Shown piece after piece: positions 21,982 through 32,371 of a stretch of DNA of 64,000 nucleotides. The DNA comes from Todiramphus chloris collaris (taxonomy: Eukaryota > Chordata > Aves > Coraciiformes > Alcedinidae): assembly GCA_025345505.1 (NCBI GenBank), contig JANVCC010000018.1, positions 7,239,741 to 7,303,740 on the forward strand. The letters are read 5' to 3'. A program made the position numbers and the translations under genes. The notes beneath the pieces are model-generated. The model saw only the letters and a list, made by a program, of their open reading frames with translations. It was not told where the DNA came from and searched no databases. Position 1 is the first letter of the stretch, and each line of letters opens with the position of its first letter.

Positions 21982-21984
21982 AAG

Positions 21985-23103
21985 AAAAGGAAACATCTTC
22001 CTGGACTTGTACAAGGCAATCGAAACTGTCCTGAATGACATTCTTGTCTCTAAATTGGAGAGATGTGGATTTGACAGATGGACCTGTGGATAAGGAATTG
22101 GATGGACGGTCATACATGAAGAGTTGTGGTCAATGGCTTAATGTTGAAGTGGAGAGAAATGACGAGGGGTGTTCCTCAGGGATGTATATTGGGAGTGGCG
22201 CTGTTTTACATATTTGAAGGTGACATACATAGTGGGATCACATGCACCCTCAGCAAGTTTACTAACAACACCAAGCTGTGTGGCGTGGTTGACATGCTGG
22301 AGAGAAGGGATGCCATCCAGAGGGACCTTGATGGACTTGAGGAGTGGGCCTGTGCAAACCTTGTGAAGTTCAACAAAGTACGAGGTCCTGCACCTGGGTC
22401 GAGGCAGTCCCAAGCACATGTACAGGCTGGGCAGAGAATGGCTTGAGAGTCACCTAGAGGCGACTATGGGAGTGTTGGTTGACATGAAGGTCAATGTGAC
22501 CCTGAAGTGTGTGCTTGTGGCCCAGAAAGCCAATCTTATACTGGACTGCATCGAAAGAAACATGACCAGCAGGTCGAGGGAGGTGATTCTCTCCCTCTAC
22601 TCCACTCCAGTGAGACCCCACCCAGACTACTGTCTTCAGCTCTAGGGCCTCCAGATTCAGCGTAAGAAAGACATGGGACATGATGGAGCAAGTTCAACAA
22701 TCACCTATCCTATGAATAGGCTGAGAGAGTTGGGGTTCCTGATCATGCAGAAGAAAAGGCTCTGGAGAGATGTTATAACAGCCTTTCAGTACTTACAGGT
22801 CTACAGGAAGGATGGGGAGGGCATGTAGTGATAGGACTCAAACTGAAAGAAATCACATTTAGTACATTTAGATTAGATCTAAGTAAGAAGTTCTGCACTG
22901 TGATGGTGCTGAGGAAAAGGAACAGGTTGCCCAGAGAAGTTGTTGATACCTTATCCCTGGAAGTGTTCAGATCAGGTTGAATGGGGCTTTGAGCAAACTG
23001 ATTTATCGGAGTGTGTTCCTGCCCATGGCAGTGGGGTTGGAACTACATGATATTTAAAGTCCCTTTCAACCCAAACTATTCTTTGATTCTTTGATTCTAT
23101 GAA
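21985..23103 (+). mobile_element. Old 5'-truncated CR1
   Basis: Sense CR1 starting within the RT domain (FLDLYKAIETV-like codons near 22000) and ending with AACTACATGATATTTAAAG, CCCTTTCAACCCAAAC, TTTGATTC and TATGA at 23103. It is diverged, with many stops. It shares wording with the element at 4090-6752 (ILVSKLERCGFDRW near 22040; CTLSKFTNNTKLC near 22245; a MLE-R-DAI block near 22295), indicating one subfamily. Confidence 0.92.
21995..22980 (+). pseudogene. CR1 ORF2 reverse transcriptase remnant, NN active site
   Basis: Decayed RT. Landmarks across frames are: motif A remnant LDLYKAIETV (catalytic Asp replaced by Glu in the second position of the block); GVPQG turned into GVPQGCILG at about 22165-22195; the catalytic box reading KFTNNTKLCG with AAC AAC at 22264-22269 instead of the two Asp codons; and QRDLDGLEEWA at about 22315. 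The C-terminal part (KANLILDCIERN, VRPHPDYCLQL) is visible at 22418-22645. Several frameshifts and stops. Not functional. Confidence 0.85.
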
Positions 23104-23642
23104 ATAATGTTTCATAATGACACTTCTAAAGGAGAGAAAGGATAGTTCAGCATTTCCTAGCACTGTAAGGGTGAGCTGTATAATTCCTGATTGCTACTAC
23201 TGACATTCATATACTAAAACTAGGCCAGTACATGTTTGGAAAGATAGGAAAAACTTAAGGGAAATGCCAGAGGTGAGTGTACAGTGGAAAATGCTCAACT
23301 TTAAACTTCAGAATATATTATAACTAACAGCTTGGTTTGCACATCTTCAGATATATTCATAACCAAAGGAGAATGAGGAAAGGACAACAGCAATGTCTGA
23401 GATAATAGTGGTAGTCTCAAAAAACTTCTTTCTATTATATATATGTTGCATAGTCTGTGATCTTTTCTGTATGATGTCTGTCATTGCTGCTGTAACCTGG
23501 ATTAATGTAACATGCTGTATTTGACTACTGTGGGGCTTTTTAGTCATTCACAAAATGTATCCCTCTGGGATGAAAACTTGGTATACCTGTCTCTGATGGG
23601 ATGAATTAGCTTTCTTTGAATTTCTTTGAATTTCTGCCTGTT
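23104..23642. other. Unique sequence, no gene seen
   Basis: No recognisable element. A short direct duplication TTTCTTTGAATT occurs near 23612-23635. Confidence 0.55.
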
Positions 23643-25660
23643 CTTCACAGAATCACAGAATGTTAGGGGTTGGGAGGGACCTGTAAAGATTATCTAGTCC
23701 ATCCCCCCTACCAGAGCAGGATTGCCTAGAGTAGATCACACAGGGACAAGTCCAGGTGGGTTTTGAAATCTCCAGAGAAGTGCATTCCACCACAACTCTG
23801 GGCAGCCTGTTCCAGAGCTTCATGACCCTCACAGTGAAGAAGTATTTCCTCATGTTGAGGTTGAACCTCCTGTTTTCCAGTTTATGGGCATTGCCCCTAG
23901 TTCTGTCACTGGACACTACTGAGAAGAGCCTGGGGCCATCTTCCTGACACCCACCCATTAGATATTTATAAGCACTGATAAGATTCCTCCCTTAGCCTCC
24001 TCTTTTCCAAGCTAAACAGACCCAGCTCTCGCAGTCCGTCCTCATATGGCAGGTGCTCCAGGACCTTAATCATCTTATTGGCTCTGTGCTGGACCCTCTC
24101 CAGTAGTTCTTTCTCTTTCTTCAACTGGGGAGCCCAGAACTGGACACAGTACTCAAGGTGAGGCCTCACCAACACAGAGTAGAGGGGGAGGATAGTTTCC
24201 CTTGATCTGCTGACCGCACTCTTCCTAATGTATCCCAGGATTCCATTGGCCTTCTTGGCCACGAGGGCACATTGCTGGCTCATGGTCGTCCTGTTGTCCA
24301 CTAGGACTCCCAGGTCTTTTCCCCAGAGCTGCCCTCCAATAGATCAGCCCCCAACCTGTACTGATACATGGGCTTGTTCTTCCCCACATGCAGCACTTTA
24401 CACTTGCTCTTATTGAATTTCATTCAATTTCTCCCCACCCAGCTCTCCAGCCTGTCCAGGTCACTCTGGATGGCAGCACAGCCTTCTGGTGTGTCATCCA
24501 CTCCTCCAAGTTTTGTATGATCAACAACCTTTCTGAGGTTACACTCTATCCCTTCATCCAGTTCATTCATGAATATATTGAATAGGGCTAGACCCAGTAC
24601 TGACCCCCGGGGTATGCCACTGGCCGCAGGCCTCCAACTAAACTCTGCCCCATTGACCAGAGCTCTCTGAGCTCTTTCCTTCAGCTAGTTCCCAATACAT
24701 CTCACCTCACACTGATCCAATCCATGCTTCCTATGCTTGGCTGTGAGGATGACATGGGAGACAGTGTCAAAAGCTTTGCTGAAGTTGAGGTAGACAGCAT
24801 CTATGTCTATGCATCTAGTGATGCTATGATAAAAAAACTATCAGATTAGTCAATCATGACTTCCCCTTGTTGAATCTATGCTGACTACTTGTGATAAGCC
24901 TCGTTTCCTTGACATGTTTTGAGATGGCACCAAGAATTCCATCACCTTTCCAGGGATGGAAGTGAGGCTGACTGTCTTAGTTACCCAGGTCCTCCGTCTT
25001 ATTTTTTTTGAAGATTGGAGTGACACTGGCTTTCCTCCAGTCCTTAGGCACCTCTGCTGTCCTCCAGGACTTTTCAAAGATTATGAAGAGTGGCCCAGCA
25101 ATGACTTCTGCCAGCTCCCTCAGCATTCTCGGGTGCATCCCATCAGGGCCCATGGATTTGCGGATGTTAAGTTTGCTTAAATGATCTCTAACCCAATCTT
25201 CTTCAACTGAGGCAAAACCTTCCTTTTTCCTGACTTCCTCTGTGGTCTTCAAGTTCTGGGAATCCTGAAGGCTGGTCTCAGCAGTAAAGACTGAGGCAAA
25301 GGTGACATTCAGTAACTCTGACCTATCCATATCCTCTGTCACCAGGGCACCCACTTCATTCAGCAGTAGGCCCACATTTCCTCTAGTCTTCTTTTTGTCT
25401 CCAACATATTTCAAAAAGCCTTTCTTGTTTCCCTTGACCTCCCACTCCAAGTTTAGTTCTAAGGAGGCCTTAGCTTTCCTTATTGCATCCCTACATCCCC
25501 TGACAACATTCTTGTATTATTCCCAAGTGGTCAGTCCCTTCTTTCATGTTCTATATATTTCCTTCTTCCACTTAAGTTTATTCATTATCTCCCTGCTCAT
25601 CCATTCAGGTCTCCTAGTTCTCTTACTTGATTTCTTGCTGTTCGGGATTAATGTCTTCTA
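23643..25660 (-). mobile_element. CR1 LINE, about 2 kb, 5'-truncated
   Basis: Complement of CR1 from its 3' terminus at 23643 (CACAGAATCACAGAATG, GTTAGGGGTTGGGAGGGACC) through the C-terminal region, the RT domain and back into the region before the RT, where it stops near 25660. This is the longest single-piece CR1 by colinear length here. The opening words match the copy at 53108-54728, placing both in a similar young-to-middle-aged subfamily. Confidence 0.95.
23653..25655 (-). pseudogene. CR1 ORF2 remnant, minus strand
   Basis: Broken ORF2. Open pieces on the minus strand are 25450-24977 (EVKGNKKGFLKYV, then KSMGPDGMHPRMLRELAEV and VTPIFKK: the segment leading into the RT), 24301-23966 ([35 protein letters not shown]) and 23958-23653 ([17 protein letters not shown]2 C-terminus). 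The RT catalytic box near 24505-24530 reads VVDHTK rather than FADDTK, so the first Asp is kept in place of Ala-Asp context but the second is His. Stops and shifts separate the pieces. It has no endonuclease domain. Confidence 0.9.
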
Positions 25661-27203
25661 GAGTATGTCTTTAATTTAGATAGAGTTTTGAGGTTGTTAT
25701 GTATGCAGTGTAGGGAATTGTTTTCAGTAAGATGGAAAGTTAGACTCAAATTCAAAATAGAGTTTAAAATATTAGGAAACAAAGACATTTAGCAGGTCTT
25801 TTTTTTTTTAACAGTTAATGAAAAACTTCATTTTCATGCTCTGTTCATTTTTTGTCATTGTAATTAATAAATGGGAAATGACTGGGTGACATATATTGTT
25901 GTCACTGCTTAGCCTTTTGAAGTGTTAACTGCAACTTTGTGGATAAAAAAAATATGCCACAGGTTTTGAAAGACCATATAAGCTGTCTCAAGAATCCAAT
26001 GTAATATCTCAGACAACTCAGGGTTTTGTCAAATATCTTCAGAAAAATTTTGCTTCTGAATATGAAACAGATTAAATTGCAGTCTAAAGCTGATAGTCTT
26101 GTTCAGCTGATATCACATAAATAGTAATTTCTCATTTGTGGGAATATATTTGTGGACACCTTATTTTAATTTAGATAGAACATAATGATACAGTTGAAAA
26201 CTGTCTTATACACAGATATAGGCAACAATATAGGCAGGCAATTCAGTGTAGGAAACATCCACTGTCTTCTAGCTCACAGCAGAGAAAGGTGGCACAGGTT
26301 ATAGCCAAAAGTTGGAGCAAAAGGCTTTTGAACCACAGCTCCCAGTGGGCTATGCAGAGAGTCACAAGCGATGTTTGATGCTGAACTGGCTCAGAGCAAA
26401 TATCTCACCACAAAATAAAATACTTCACACTGAACATTTTGTTTTGCTGAGAATTTCTGTATTTTACCTTGTCATTGTCTTTCAGGCAAATATTAATAAA
26501 AGCCTTTAGTGCTGGTATAATGGAATTTTCTTCAGGAAAGGGATTCTTATTTTTACTTAGCTCTACCTGGTTTTATCCATAAAAAACCCCACTTGTCAAA
26601 CAACTTGAATATTTACCTTATTCTTCTCCTTCCTCCTCTTTACTATAATGAGGTTTCCCCATAACTAACAGAATAAAAATTATAATTTGTTTCACTCTAT
26701 CATGTACTGTACTTTATATATCTATGTACTGTACATACATATTTACTGTACATATAAATGTTTAATATATCATATATGATGATTAGGGCTAGATTTTTTT
26801 CTGTTTCAGGCATTATTAAAAGTGTTCTAAAAAGTGGGATCCTAGAACTGAGCAGTAACCAAAGGTACTGGTGTATTCTGTATTCCTAGTACCTGATGGG
26901 ATTTTCTCCTGATAAATTATTGGCTATTGTAGTAATATGGATATAAGCAATAATCTTGCCCTCTTTGCATCACTGACTGTCACTTGTAATGCTGTAATCT
27001 TATTCCTAATGCCCAGGAGTTAGCTACAATTTCCTGAGACGTGTTTTACTGGATGGGGATATGCTTGGAGTGCTAGTTCTTGAAACTTGTGACTCCAAGA
27101 CTTATCTTATTTCAGACTGCTTCCTCACTGCAGTTTCCCATCTCTCTGTTTACAGAGAGATGTCCATAGACATATAGCTTAGTTTAGAGCTATAGCTGTA
27201 AGC
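25661..27203. other. Unique sequence, no gene seen
   Basis: AT-rich left flank of the retrovirus. Between about 26702 and 26757 the word TACTGTAC occurs three times in an AT-rich, palindromic context. No exon recognised. Confidence 0.55.
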
Positions 27204-27208
27204 TGGAC
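27204..27208 (+). repeat. Left target-site duplication of ERV (TGGAC)
   Basis: TGGAC directly precedes the TG of the 5' LTR and is repeated directly after the CA of the 3' LTR end at 29061-29065. This pairs the two outer borders as one insertion event. Confidence 0.85.
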
Positions 27209-27671
27209 TGTAGTAGGTCTGGCTGAGCTGCTTTTCCCCATCCAGCCCTCATGTTGAAGTACTGGGAGCTGGAAGGTGTTGATAACACACCCGTGTTCTG
27301 GCTGCCAGTGCTCACACGGCAGCAGAGGCTGGGGGGCAGGATGGGGGAGGGGATACAGCCGACCTGAGCTGACCAGTGGGATATTCCATACCATATGACA
27401 TCAGCTCAGATATAAAGGGAGAGGGCAGGCGGAGGATGGGGGGGCATTCTGCTTTGTCCTTCAAGCAGCTGCTACGTGTTCCTGGAGCCCTGCTTCCTGG
27501 ACTCAGCCTGACAGTGTTTGCGGATGGGAAGTAGAGAATAACATCTTATCTATCATAACCCACGGCTCTTTGTGTCTTATTCTCTCCCTGTGTGCCATGC
27601 TGACGGGGTTGATGGGAGTGATAGAAGGGCTTGGTGGGCACCTGGTGCAATGCCAGGGTCGACCCACCACA
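27209..27671 (+). repeat. 5' LTR of the ERV
   Basis: 463 bp, starting TGTAGTAGG and ending CCACCACA. It contains a TATA box at 27411-27417. It is GC-richer than the flanks, especially at 27270-27360 and 27430-27510. The last 58 bp recur at 29003-29060. Confidence 0.88.
27411..27417 (+). promoter_or_regulatory. TATA box of the ERV LTR
   Basis: TATAAAG, with a GC-rich region beginning about 10 bp downstream, is placed about 200 bp into the LTR, consistent with the U3/R promoter. Confidence 0.7.
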
Positions 27672-27681
27672 GTTCCTTTTT

Positions 27682-27699
27682 TGACACCCAACGTGGGGC
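27682..27699 (+). other. Primer binding site, tRNA-Lys type
   Basis: TGACACCCAACGTGGGGC is 18 bases long and matches the tRNA-Lys(1,2)-type site TGGCGCCCAACGTGGGGC at all but two positions (both G-to-A type, as expected from CpG or G decay). Its place 10 bp after the LTR end is right for minus-strand priming. Confidence 0.88.
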
Positions 27700-27803
27700 A
27701 CGAGCAGCTGCTTTTCTATTGCTTGCTTGCTTTAGATATCAGTAGCAAACTCTTGTGCAGGCCACAGAGTTTGCTTGCGCTACTTATCTGGTGTTTTTTC
27801 AAC

Positions 27804-27992
27804 ATGTTTACTGAAACACTGTCCCTTTGCTTTGCTTCTGCACTGATAGCTTCAACGTGCTGGGGAAGCTTCTGTCTCGGGAGGATGAAGGGACTCGGGA
27901 GCACCCTGGCACAAATAGTAACGATGTGTTTCATGTTGGCATTGGTGCCTTTGCTGTGTTTCTACCTTGGGGCTACCTTGGGGAGAAAATGA
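27804..27992 (+). CDS. Hydrophobic leader frame upstream of gag-like region
   Basis: A 62-codon frame from ATG 27804 to TGA 27990-27992, within a stretch open in this frame from 27570 (inside the LTR). It has two strongly hydrophobic segments, about residues 6-25 and 38-58 (ending LALVPLLCFYLGATLG), so two membrane passes are plausible. It lies in the same reading frame as the gag-like region: after the single TGA the frame is open again until 28641. In gammaretroviruses an in-frame upstream leader makes membrane-anchored glycosylated Gag. This could be an analogous arrangement or a chance open frame. The coding status is not proven. Confidence 0.35.
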   Translation: MFTETLSLCFASALIASTCWGSFCLGRMKGLGSTLAQIVTMCFMLALVPLLCFYLGATLGRK

Positions 27993-28997
27993 CTGAATAT
28001 ATCTCTCTCTCTCTCTCTACCAGGAATTGATGTAGATGATTTTATTGTGCATGCTCCTGAGGTCCTTGTCCACCCATACGTGAGCTTCTTAATACTACTG
28101 ATCAATATCGTTGGCCTAATCCAGGTTGTGTGTAGTCTGATCCCAGTTTGGCCTGAGAAGAGACAAGTTTCAGGTGGGGTGGCACTGAAATGTGCCCTGA
28201 GACAGCCTGTCCCTGTCTGGCAAGGGGTCTGGCAGGATTTGGGCAGGTTCCTAGGACAGTTTTCACCTCCTGTAGTCTGGGACTTTACCCCCGAACAGGC
28301 AAGCAACCCTGGCAAGCTGACACAGCATCTAATAGAAGGGTGCCTTGTCTACCCTGATGAGAACCAGCAGCTCTTAGCACTGTACTGGGGCCTGGCCTGT
28401 GCCTATCGAGCCACAGTTGAGTACTCTCAGAGGACTGTGGTTGAGGCAGGGACCCAAACTACATCCGAAGACACCCGAGTTGAGATAGGGACTGAAACAA
28501 CTACAACTGCCAAAGTTGCCTCAATAGTGAAAAAGAAGCATCAGACAAGGAGCACAACAAGCCCCTACCCTCAATTAGTGAGGGATGAGGAAGAGGAGGA
28601 AACACACAACCAACAGGCTGGACCCTCAACAGGGAGACTGTAGGAGGGAGTAACGGAATTGAAGCAGGAGGCAGAAACCACCGGTTCCCTGACTTCATCA
28701 GAACTTTGAGACCTGCGGAAAGATTACAGCTGCCAGATAAGGGAACGGATTGTTACCTGGCTACTTTGATGCTGGGATACTGGGGCTGACACCCAACAGC
28801 TGGAAGGTAAGGAAGCCCAACAGCTGGGCTCCCTTGCTAGGAATTGTGGCATTGAAAGAGCAATTAGAAAAGAGGCAGCAATTTGCAGTCAGTGGAGATG
28901 GCTCCTTTCAAGTGTCAAAGCAAGATATCCATTCAAAGAAGACTTACTGAATTTCACCTCCTCAGGAAAGTGTTCCACTGCTGATGAAGGCATGTGA
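27993..28997 (+). pseudogene. Retroviral gag-like gene, decayed
   Basis: One reading frame without a frameshift, interrupted by TAG at 28641 and TGA at 28707 and 28767, and ending at TGA 28995-28997 just before the LTR fragment. The first open part (about 28047-28643) has a hydrophobic segment near its start (VSFLILLINIVGLIQVV), a globular middle with WDFTPEQ and an acidic, Thr-rich C-terminal part with EAGTQTT. After the stops the frame holds DLRKDYS, AQQLGSLARN and RYPFKEDLL, which I recognise as a gag matrix/capsid region of avian endogenous retroviruses. Position after LTR and primer site supports gag. Zinc-finger, protease and pol parts are deleted. Three of the stops are TGA or TAG, fitting C-to-T decay. 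Confidence 0.75.
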
Positions 28998-29002
28998 TTG
29001 GG

Positions 29003-29060
29003 GGGAGTGATAGAAGGGCTTGGTGGGCACCTGGTGCCATGCCAGGGTCAACCCACCACA
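29003..29060 (+). repeat. 3' LTR remnant of the ERV (last 58 bp)
   Basis: Aligns without gaps to 27614-27671 with two substitutions, and ends CCACCACA like the 5' LTR. The upstream part of the LTR is missing; the deletion joins gag-like sequence at about 28998-29002. Confidence 0.93.
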
Positions 29061-29065
29061 TGGAC
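29061..29065 (+). repeat. Right target-site duplication of ERV (TGGAC)
   Basis: Matches 27204-27208 on the other side of the provirus. Confidence 0.85.
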
Positions 29066-29875
29066 AAAGTTAGATGAAGCAATGAATATACGTGACTGCA
29101 AGGAACTGGCTTCAATGATCTAGGTGATTTCTTCTAGTCCCAGGCTTCAGTTTCTCAAGAAAGCATTTTAGCCCTTCATTTCCTGATACCAGCTTTTAAG
29201 CAAACTGAATTTCTTCTGTATCATTCTTTCTTCTTTCAAACCAGCTTGTCAGTATCCCAATGATATGTTGCTCTTCAGCAGCTGTTGCCCCTCCCTGTTG
29301 TATAATGCACTCCATAGTAGGGGAATATGTTTCTAGGAAATTTTTTTTTCAGGAAAGCAGCTATTAATTTTTACAAATGGTAAGTAATCTTTATTTTTCC
29401 AGTTTTCCTTTTCTCTTTATTATTAAACTAGTAGAAAGGCAAAAAGCACTCCCATGGGAAGCATGGGAAGATCTTATCAAATAAATGAGTTTTAATGTAC
29501 AGACCTACAGCATGATTGCAGTATTTAATTTGAATTTTAGCACTGAGAACATTCTGGTCTATATTGTAAGTGTCCTGTGGGGTTATTCAGACTTGTGTAT
29601 ATAGGTGGTCAGCATACATTTTGGAATCTGAGGAGTGGTTTCATTTTTATTCTCCCTCTCTGCTTATTTTCTGCTACTCGGAGCTAGATTCCCCTGTTGT
29701 CAAATAATTTACATTGTTTGTAGAAAGATGTTTTAAATGTTCTTACCATACTTCAGTATGGTAAGTCTCCTCAGTACACAGATAAAACCAGAAGTTGCTT
29801 TCAATAAACTTATTCTTTTCTGAAGTATTACGAGTCTTGAAGACATATAGTTTAATAATTGTACATAATTTTAAA

Positions 29876-29912
29876 AAACAACAAACAAACAACAAACAAA
29901 CAACAAACAAAA
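29876..29912. repeat. (AACAAACAAAC)n A/C-rich simple repeat
   Basis: Repeated AACAAAC words in near-perfect tandem. Confidence 0.9.
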
Positions 29913-30540
29913 TGCACATACACATCTACCACTTAGTTAAGAAGCAAATTTTATTCTAGCAATGCATTGTCTATCAATTTTTATGTTTGTAAAATAAATT
30001 ATGAAACAGTTTACAGGGGAATTTTTTCAGTGTTGCACTGTTGAAATTGAAAGTCATTGTTTGCTAACTTGATAGTTTACTAATGTTCACTTTTAAAAGA
30101 AAATAATGGTGAAACTTGAAAAAGCAACAATAAAAGCAAAACAAAACACATCTGTTTTTTTCATAAGTTTTGTCTTTACTGACTGAAAGACAATTTTGAG
30201 ATTTAGTATCATGGATTGATGTTGGACGCTGAAGTATTTGCTTTAAGCTGGAGTAATAAATTATGAATTTGTGGCCTTATTTAACATTGTGGTAGCCCTG
30301 GCCGAAGCACTGCCTTAGGAAATGTCAGTTTTTATCTATGCATACAGAGGAATAAAAATATGCACCCTGATGTTCCCAACATTTTCTATAATATAGAAGC
30401 TGTGGCATAATTTATAAAGTGCACTCTAATATCACAAAGCTATTTTTGAAATTACTATATTGAAAATAATCAATAGAGAACCTGTAAGGAATTCACTTTC
30501 TAACTACAGTTGAATGAGATCTCAGCATAAATTGAAACTA

Positions 30541-30568
30541 ACCAAATAAATAAATAAATAAATAAACC
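30541..30568. repeat. (AAAT)n microsatellite
   Basis: About six tandem copies of AAAT/TAAA. Confidence 0.93.
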
Positions 30569-32050
30569 ACCAGAAATTGTGAGAAAAATAAAAATTCTCT
30601 TAAAATTGTAAGAAAATAAAAGCCACTAAGATGAATAGCCAGACCAAACATGACTGATCTTGGCTATTATTCTGTTACTTTAATCAGGGATCAGTTCTAA
30701 AATATGCTAATTTTCCTGGTCCTGATTCAGCAGATAAGAGTTGCAGACATAACTACAAACAAGAGAGTAATCTTTCTGAGTATAAGTGTTCAGCATAACT
30801 GAACAAAACACTTTTTTAATATTGAACCCCTTGGGACAGATTCAGAAGTATATATATATATGTACATTTTGCAGTTGCTTTTAAACAAAAATAGAAGGAC
30901 CTCAGTAGGAACCAAGTGTCTAAATAAATTACTCATATGCCTGACATGAGTTTGTGTTGCATCTCTTGTGCTACAAGTTAAGAAACCCCCTTTTCCAGTT
31001 CAGACCCTCAGACCTTCATTTCTTTCTAACATATTTTTCTGTTGATCCAGTGATCAGTTCAGGCTACAGAACAGTGTTATCTGCCACTCCACAAAGAAAT
31101 GCAATGTAAGGATTTTTTTTAAAAAAACTTTTCTATTTTTGATTTCCTGCTATCAATGCAGTTATCTTAAAAAAAACCTCTCACTTGCCGCTTCTGCTAT
31201 AAAACACTATGTGTTGAATGGAGTCCAAATAAATATATCAGCTATTATTCACACCATTATTTTTGTTTAAGTCTGTGTGCTGACACTATTATTTCAGTCT
31301 AAGTGACCTATTTTGATGTAGCTTAAAGGTGATTCTTTTCCAATTTAGTTAAATTTATATAAAGTCAGTCTTTTGTTGAAATAAGAGTGTCCACACAAAG
31401 CTTCAACCCAAAACTGGAAAAGGTGTGAATTGCTACAGAGATTATTATTACAGTTCCACTCATGTTGCAGATAAACCCAAAATCATTACAGTGGGTATTA
31501 GTGACAAATAGGCACAACAGAAGAATACATCTGACAGAGGCTTCATGTTTTGCATTTTGGTCTGCTCCTCACTGAAACTTTCCATCTACGTGTAGCACCA
31601 ATAAATCACTTCAGATGTCATCACATATTGATTTCTTTGAAAAGGTATGAATTGTTACTGATAAGAAACTATTTTGTTTCTTTGGGCCATCTACACTGAT
31701 ATAAAATATATCAGAGCATTTGGGTGGAGTAATTCCTGACTGATATAAATTTTCTTACATTATGGGCCTCAAAGATTACACATGAATTTGGTGATTACCT
31801 CAGTCCATGCCGAGTAAGAGAGAACATGTTTATATTCGCAATACAGTTCTCTCCTTTGAAGAACCACTAGCTATTCTCATCACAACAGATATGTGAATTT
31901 AGGAAACTTGGATAACCTTTTAATTTTTTTACTGTTCCCAATACAATCCTTGCTACTGAGGAGCAGAGATACAATTAATGATTTGTGCTGCTATCATGTT
32001 AAGTCAACCTAATTGCCACAAAGGTTCAATTTATTTTTTCCTCAACAGGT

Positions 32051-32371
32051 CTTATTGTTCTCTACAACCACCCAAAAGAAGGTTGTAGAGAGGTAGGTGC
32101 TGGTCTCTTCTCCCATGTAACAAGTGGAAAAGAGGAAATGGCCTCAAGTTGCACCAGGGGAGGCTTAAGTTGGACATGAGGAAATATTTCTTCACAGAAA
32201 GGGTTGTAAAGCCCTGGAACAGGTTGTCCAGAGAAGTGGAGGAGTTACCATCCTTGGAGGTAGTAAACAGACATTTAGATGTGGCTCTGGGGATATGGTT
32301 TAGTGGTGACCTGATTGGATTTCATGATCCTGAAGGTCTTTCCAACCAGAATGATTCCATGATTCTATGAT
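32051..32371 (+). mobile_element. CR1 LINE 3' fragment
   Basis: Sense CR1 tail. It begins near TTATTGTTCTCTACAACC, carries the ORF2 C-terminus (LHQG/HQGRLKLDMRKYFFTERV at 32149 onward) and ends with GATCCTGAAGGTC, TTTCCAACC and ATTCCATGATTCTATGA at 32371. Confidence 0.93.

Larger units (their letters stand above)
27209..29060 (+). mobile_element. Endogenous retrovirus, internally deleted, TSD-flanked
   Basis: An 1852-bp provirus remnant: 5' LTR (27209-27671), a 10-bp spacer, a tRNA-Lys-type primer binding site (27682-27699), a leader, a gag-like frame to 28997, then only the last 58 bp of a 3' LTR (29003-29060). Both ends obey TG...CA and are bounded by TGGAC duplications, so the outer ends are original. 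Pro, pol, env, the polypurine tract and about 400 bp of the 3' LTR are gone, most simply by one deletion. The Lys-type primer site places it among ERVK/beta-like avian retroviruses. The two LTR end copies differ at 2 of 58 positions, suggesting a moderate age, but the sample is small. Confidence 0.9.
29066..32050. other. Unique sequence, no gene seen
   Basis: AT-rich. Two simple repeats are listed separately (29876-29912 and 30541-30568). An AT-dinucleotide run is at 30850-30861. No exon or repeat family recognised. Confidence 0.55.

Noticed and set aside
28750..28950. 66-codon plus-strand frame in the ERV
   Set aside because: It is in a different frame from the gag-like one, which carries the recognisable residues; a shadow.
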